A stretch of DNA of 6,169 nt from Lawsonibacter sp. (lineage in GTDB: Bacteria > Bacillota > Clostridia > Oscillospirales > Oscillospiraceae). This document shows, in pieces, positions 5,415-6,169 of the stretch (position 1 is the first letter of the stretch; the number at the start of each line of letters is the position of its first letter). The DNA lies in contig JAAWCR010000207.1 in the NCBI GenBank assembly GCA_022793355.1, positions 1 through 6,169 of the forward strand. Reading direction: 5' to 3'. Under the pieces are notes generated by a model that saw only the letters and a list, made by a program, of their open reading frames with translations, ran no database searches and had not been told where the DNA came from. Position numbers and translations under genes: made by a program.

Positions 5415-5720
5415 TCACAGGATAACCAGCAGCGCAAACACCAGCGTCACAAAAATAACGGACAGACTGGCGCAGACATCCAGCCTCCAGGCCTGCCGCT
5501 CCCGGCGGGCCCGGCGGCGCTGGGCGGGGGTGGTGGTCAGCACCACCGGACGGAAGGCGGGCTCCTCCTCCACAGGCTCCGGGAGACGGCCCTCGGCCTC
5601 GAACCGCCGGGCCAGGCTGTCCCGCTGGGTTGGGGCTTGCCGGCGGCGCACCTCAGCCAAGTCAATGAGGGTCCCGGTGCGCTGAATAAAGTTGGAAGTT
5701 TTATCATACATGGTTCGCAT
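5415..5720 (-). CDS. Small tail-anchored membrane protein, putatively SOS-regulated
   Basis: I do not recognise the family of this 101-aa protein. Residues 1-79 are hydrophilic and rich in Arg and Glu, with an acidic-Pro stretch (47-54) and a strongly basic patch just before the membrane (68-75, QRRRARRE). Residues about 80-101 form a single hydrophobic helix that ends the protein (ending VTLVFALLVIL). This is a tail-anchored plan, with the N-terminus expected in the cytosol. Start: ATG 5718-5720 has GGAGGG (5728-5733) seven bases upstream; a second in-frame ATG three codons later is possible. The gene has its own near-consensus promoter with two LexA-like boxes and its own terminator, so it is a single-gene unit. 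Small SOS-induced membrane proteins in other bacteria (YneA, SosA, DivS, SidA) block cell division; similar work here is a guess from regulation and topology, not from similarity. Confidence 0.8.
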   Translation of the reverse strand: MRTMYDKTSNFIQRTGTLIDLAEVRRRQAPTQRDSLARRFEAEGRLPEPVEEEPAFRPVVLTTTPAQRRRARRERQAWRLDVCASLSVIFVTLVFALLVIL

Positions 5721-5803
5721 CTGTCATCCCTCCGTGTGGTTGATTGCCTTTATCTTAATCAAAACACTGTCCCGAAAACTGGACTTTCCCGCCGCCGTCT
5801 TAA

Positions 5804-5817
5804 AAAACGTTTGTTCT
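5804..5817 (-). promoter_or_regulatory. LexA-like box 2, at the transcription start
   Basis: On the minus strand AGAACAAACGTTTT contains GAAC-N4-GTTT, matching the clostridial form of the LexA operator and 12 of 14 positions of the B. subtilis consensus CGAACRNRYGTTYC. It covers about +1 to +15 of the predicted transcript of the 101-aa gene. Its centre is 26 bases from that of box 1. Confidence 0.5.
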
Positions 5818-5824
5818 AATCAGA

Positions 5825-5853
5825 AGTATACAACATTCGTTCGAGCTTGTCAA
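5825..5853 (-). promoter_or_regulatory. Strong sigma-A promoter of the small membrane protein gene
   Basis: On the minus strand a perfect TTGACA (5848-5853) and TATACT (5825-5830) have an exact 17-base spacer. Transcription should start near 5818, giving a leader of about 98 bases. A promoter this close to consensus would be very active unless repressed, which fits the operators in and beside it. Confidence 0.9.
5830..5843 (-). promoter_or_regulatory. LexA-like box 1, between -35 and -10
   Basis: On the minus strand CGAACGAATGTTGT matches 12 of 14 positions of the B. subtilis LexA/DinR consensus CGAACRNRYGTTYC; only the last two bases differ. It lies in the promoter spacer, where LexA binding would block RNA polymerase. 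With the second box 26 bases away it makes SOS control the best explanation. Confidence 0.6.
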
Positions 5854-6032
5854 GAGGGAAATCGAAATTTTGTTTGATTTTTTTATCCGGCCGTTCGCTT
5901 TTACCCTATGCGTTCCCGATTCGGATTATTCCAACGCGGGCAGCAGCGCGGAATTTTCAACACCTATTATAATTATACAGACGAGGAAAGAGAAAAAAGG
6001 TTCCCTTTGTATGTGTTTTTTTATGGCTTGTG
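5854..6032. other. AT-rich intergenic stretch between divergent promoters
   Basis: This separates the minus-strand promoter at 5825-5853 from the plus-strand typA promoter. It holds T-rich runs (5866-5882 and 6014-6022) and a perfect 10-bp palindrome TATAATTATA (5968-5977), which gives a -10-like TATAAT on both strands but with no matching -35. The short open frames here have no convincing ribosome binding site or family resemblance, and I see no gene. Confidence 0.5.
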
Positions 6033-6061
6033 TTGATTTTTTGGGAAGATAGGGGTATAAT
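6033..6061 (+). promoter_or_regulatory. Sigma-A promoter for typA
   Basis: TTGATT (6033-6038) and a perfect TATAAT (6056-6061) are exactly 17 bases apart. Transcription should begin near 6068, about 38 bases before the start codon. Confidence 0.85.
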
Positions 6062-6105
6062 GCTTTGGCTTATTGAGAAATCCACAGATTTGAGGTGCAG
6101 TCCCC

Positions 6106-6169
6106 ATGAAAAATGAGAAATTAAGAAATATCGCCATCATCGCCCACGTGGACCACGGCAAAACCACGC
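6106..6169 (+). CDS. typA: TypA/BipA translational GTPase (5' end only)
   Basis: Only the first 21 codons are in the window; the frame runs off the end. The N-terminus contains the start of a translational GTPase G domain, with IAIIAHVDHGKTT (residues 9-21) forming the G1/P-loop of the EF-G/LepA/TypA type. The very short lead before the P-loop (MKNEKLRN) is typical of TypA/BipA, a ribosome-associated GTPase involved in large-subunit assembly and stress or cold adaptation. LepA also has this P-loop but usually a longer or different lead. ATG 6106 has GAGGTG at 6092-6097 with 8-base spacing and lies downstream of a good promoter. Confidence 0.9.
   Translation, partial: MKNEKLRNIAIIAHVDHGKTT

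Overview
The window looks like a chromosomal stretch from a Gram-positive Clostridia-type bacterium, most likely the Oscillospirales/Oscillospiraceae group. The basis is GC-rich coding sequence beside AT-rich intergenic regions, purine-rich Shine-Dalgarno sites, sigma-A-like promoters with exact 17-nt spacers, and the gene families: a short bacterial L17, a clostridial DtxR-like repressor, a FeoB-associated Cys-rich protein remnant, a fused Na/Pi-PhoU transporter, an M23/LysM/G5 wall hydrolase and TypA. The genus cannot be fixed from this sequence alone.

Layout: positions 1-217 hold a run of hairpins and a possible 21-codon ORF leading into rplQ (218-562, +). A strong bidirectional terminator (565-597) separates rplQ from a convergent DtxR/MntR-family regulator (596-967, -). 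The gap from 968 to 1632 holds an approximately 167-bp imperfect palindromic, MITE-like element (1056-1222). It also holds a FeoB-associated Cys-rich membrane protein gene broken by one in-frame TGA (1312-1446), and the promoter of the next gene. Next comes a Na+/phosphate cotransporter-PhoU fusion (1633-3276, +). Two terminators (3335-3378 and 3395-3434) separate it from a convergent membrane-anchored LysM-G5-M23 peptidoglycan hydrolase (3548-5110, -). Upstream on the minus strand is a 101-aa tail-anchored small membrane protein (5415-5720, -), and the window ends with the first 21 codons of typA (6106, +).

The regulation is the most interesting part. The hydrolase has a strong promoter whose start site lies in an exact match to the WalR (YycF) direct-repeat box, followed by an approximately 130-nt structured leader. 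The small membrane protein has a near-consensus promoter with one LexA-like box in the -35/-10 spacer and a second over the start site, which suggests an SOS-induced envelope protein, possibly a division inhibitor of a new type. The DtxR-like regulator beside the FeoB-associated remnant may be what is left of a ferrous-iron uptake locus. These three regulatory readings are inferences from motifs; the major gene families are clear from the proteins.
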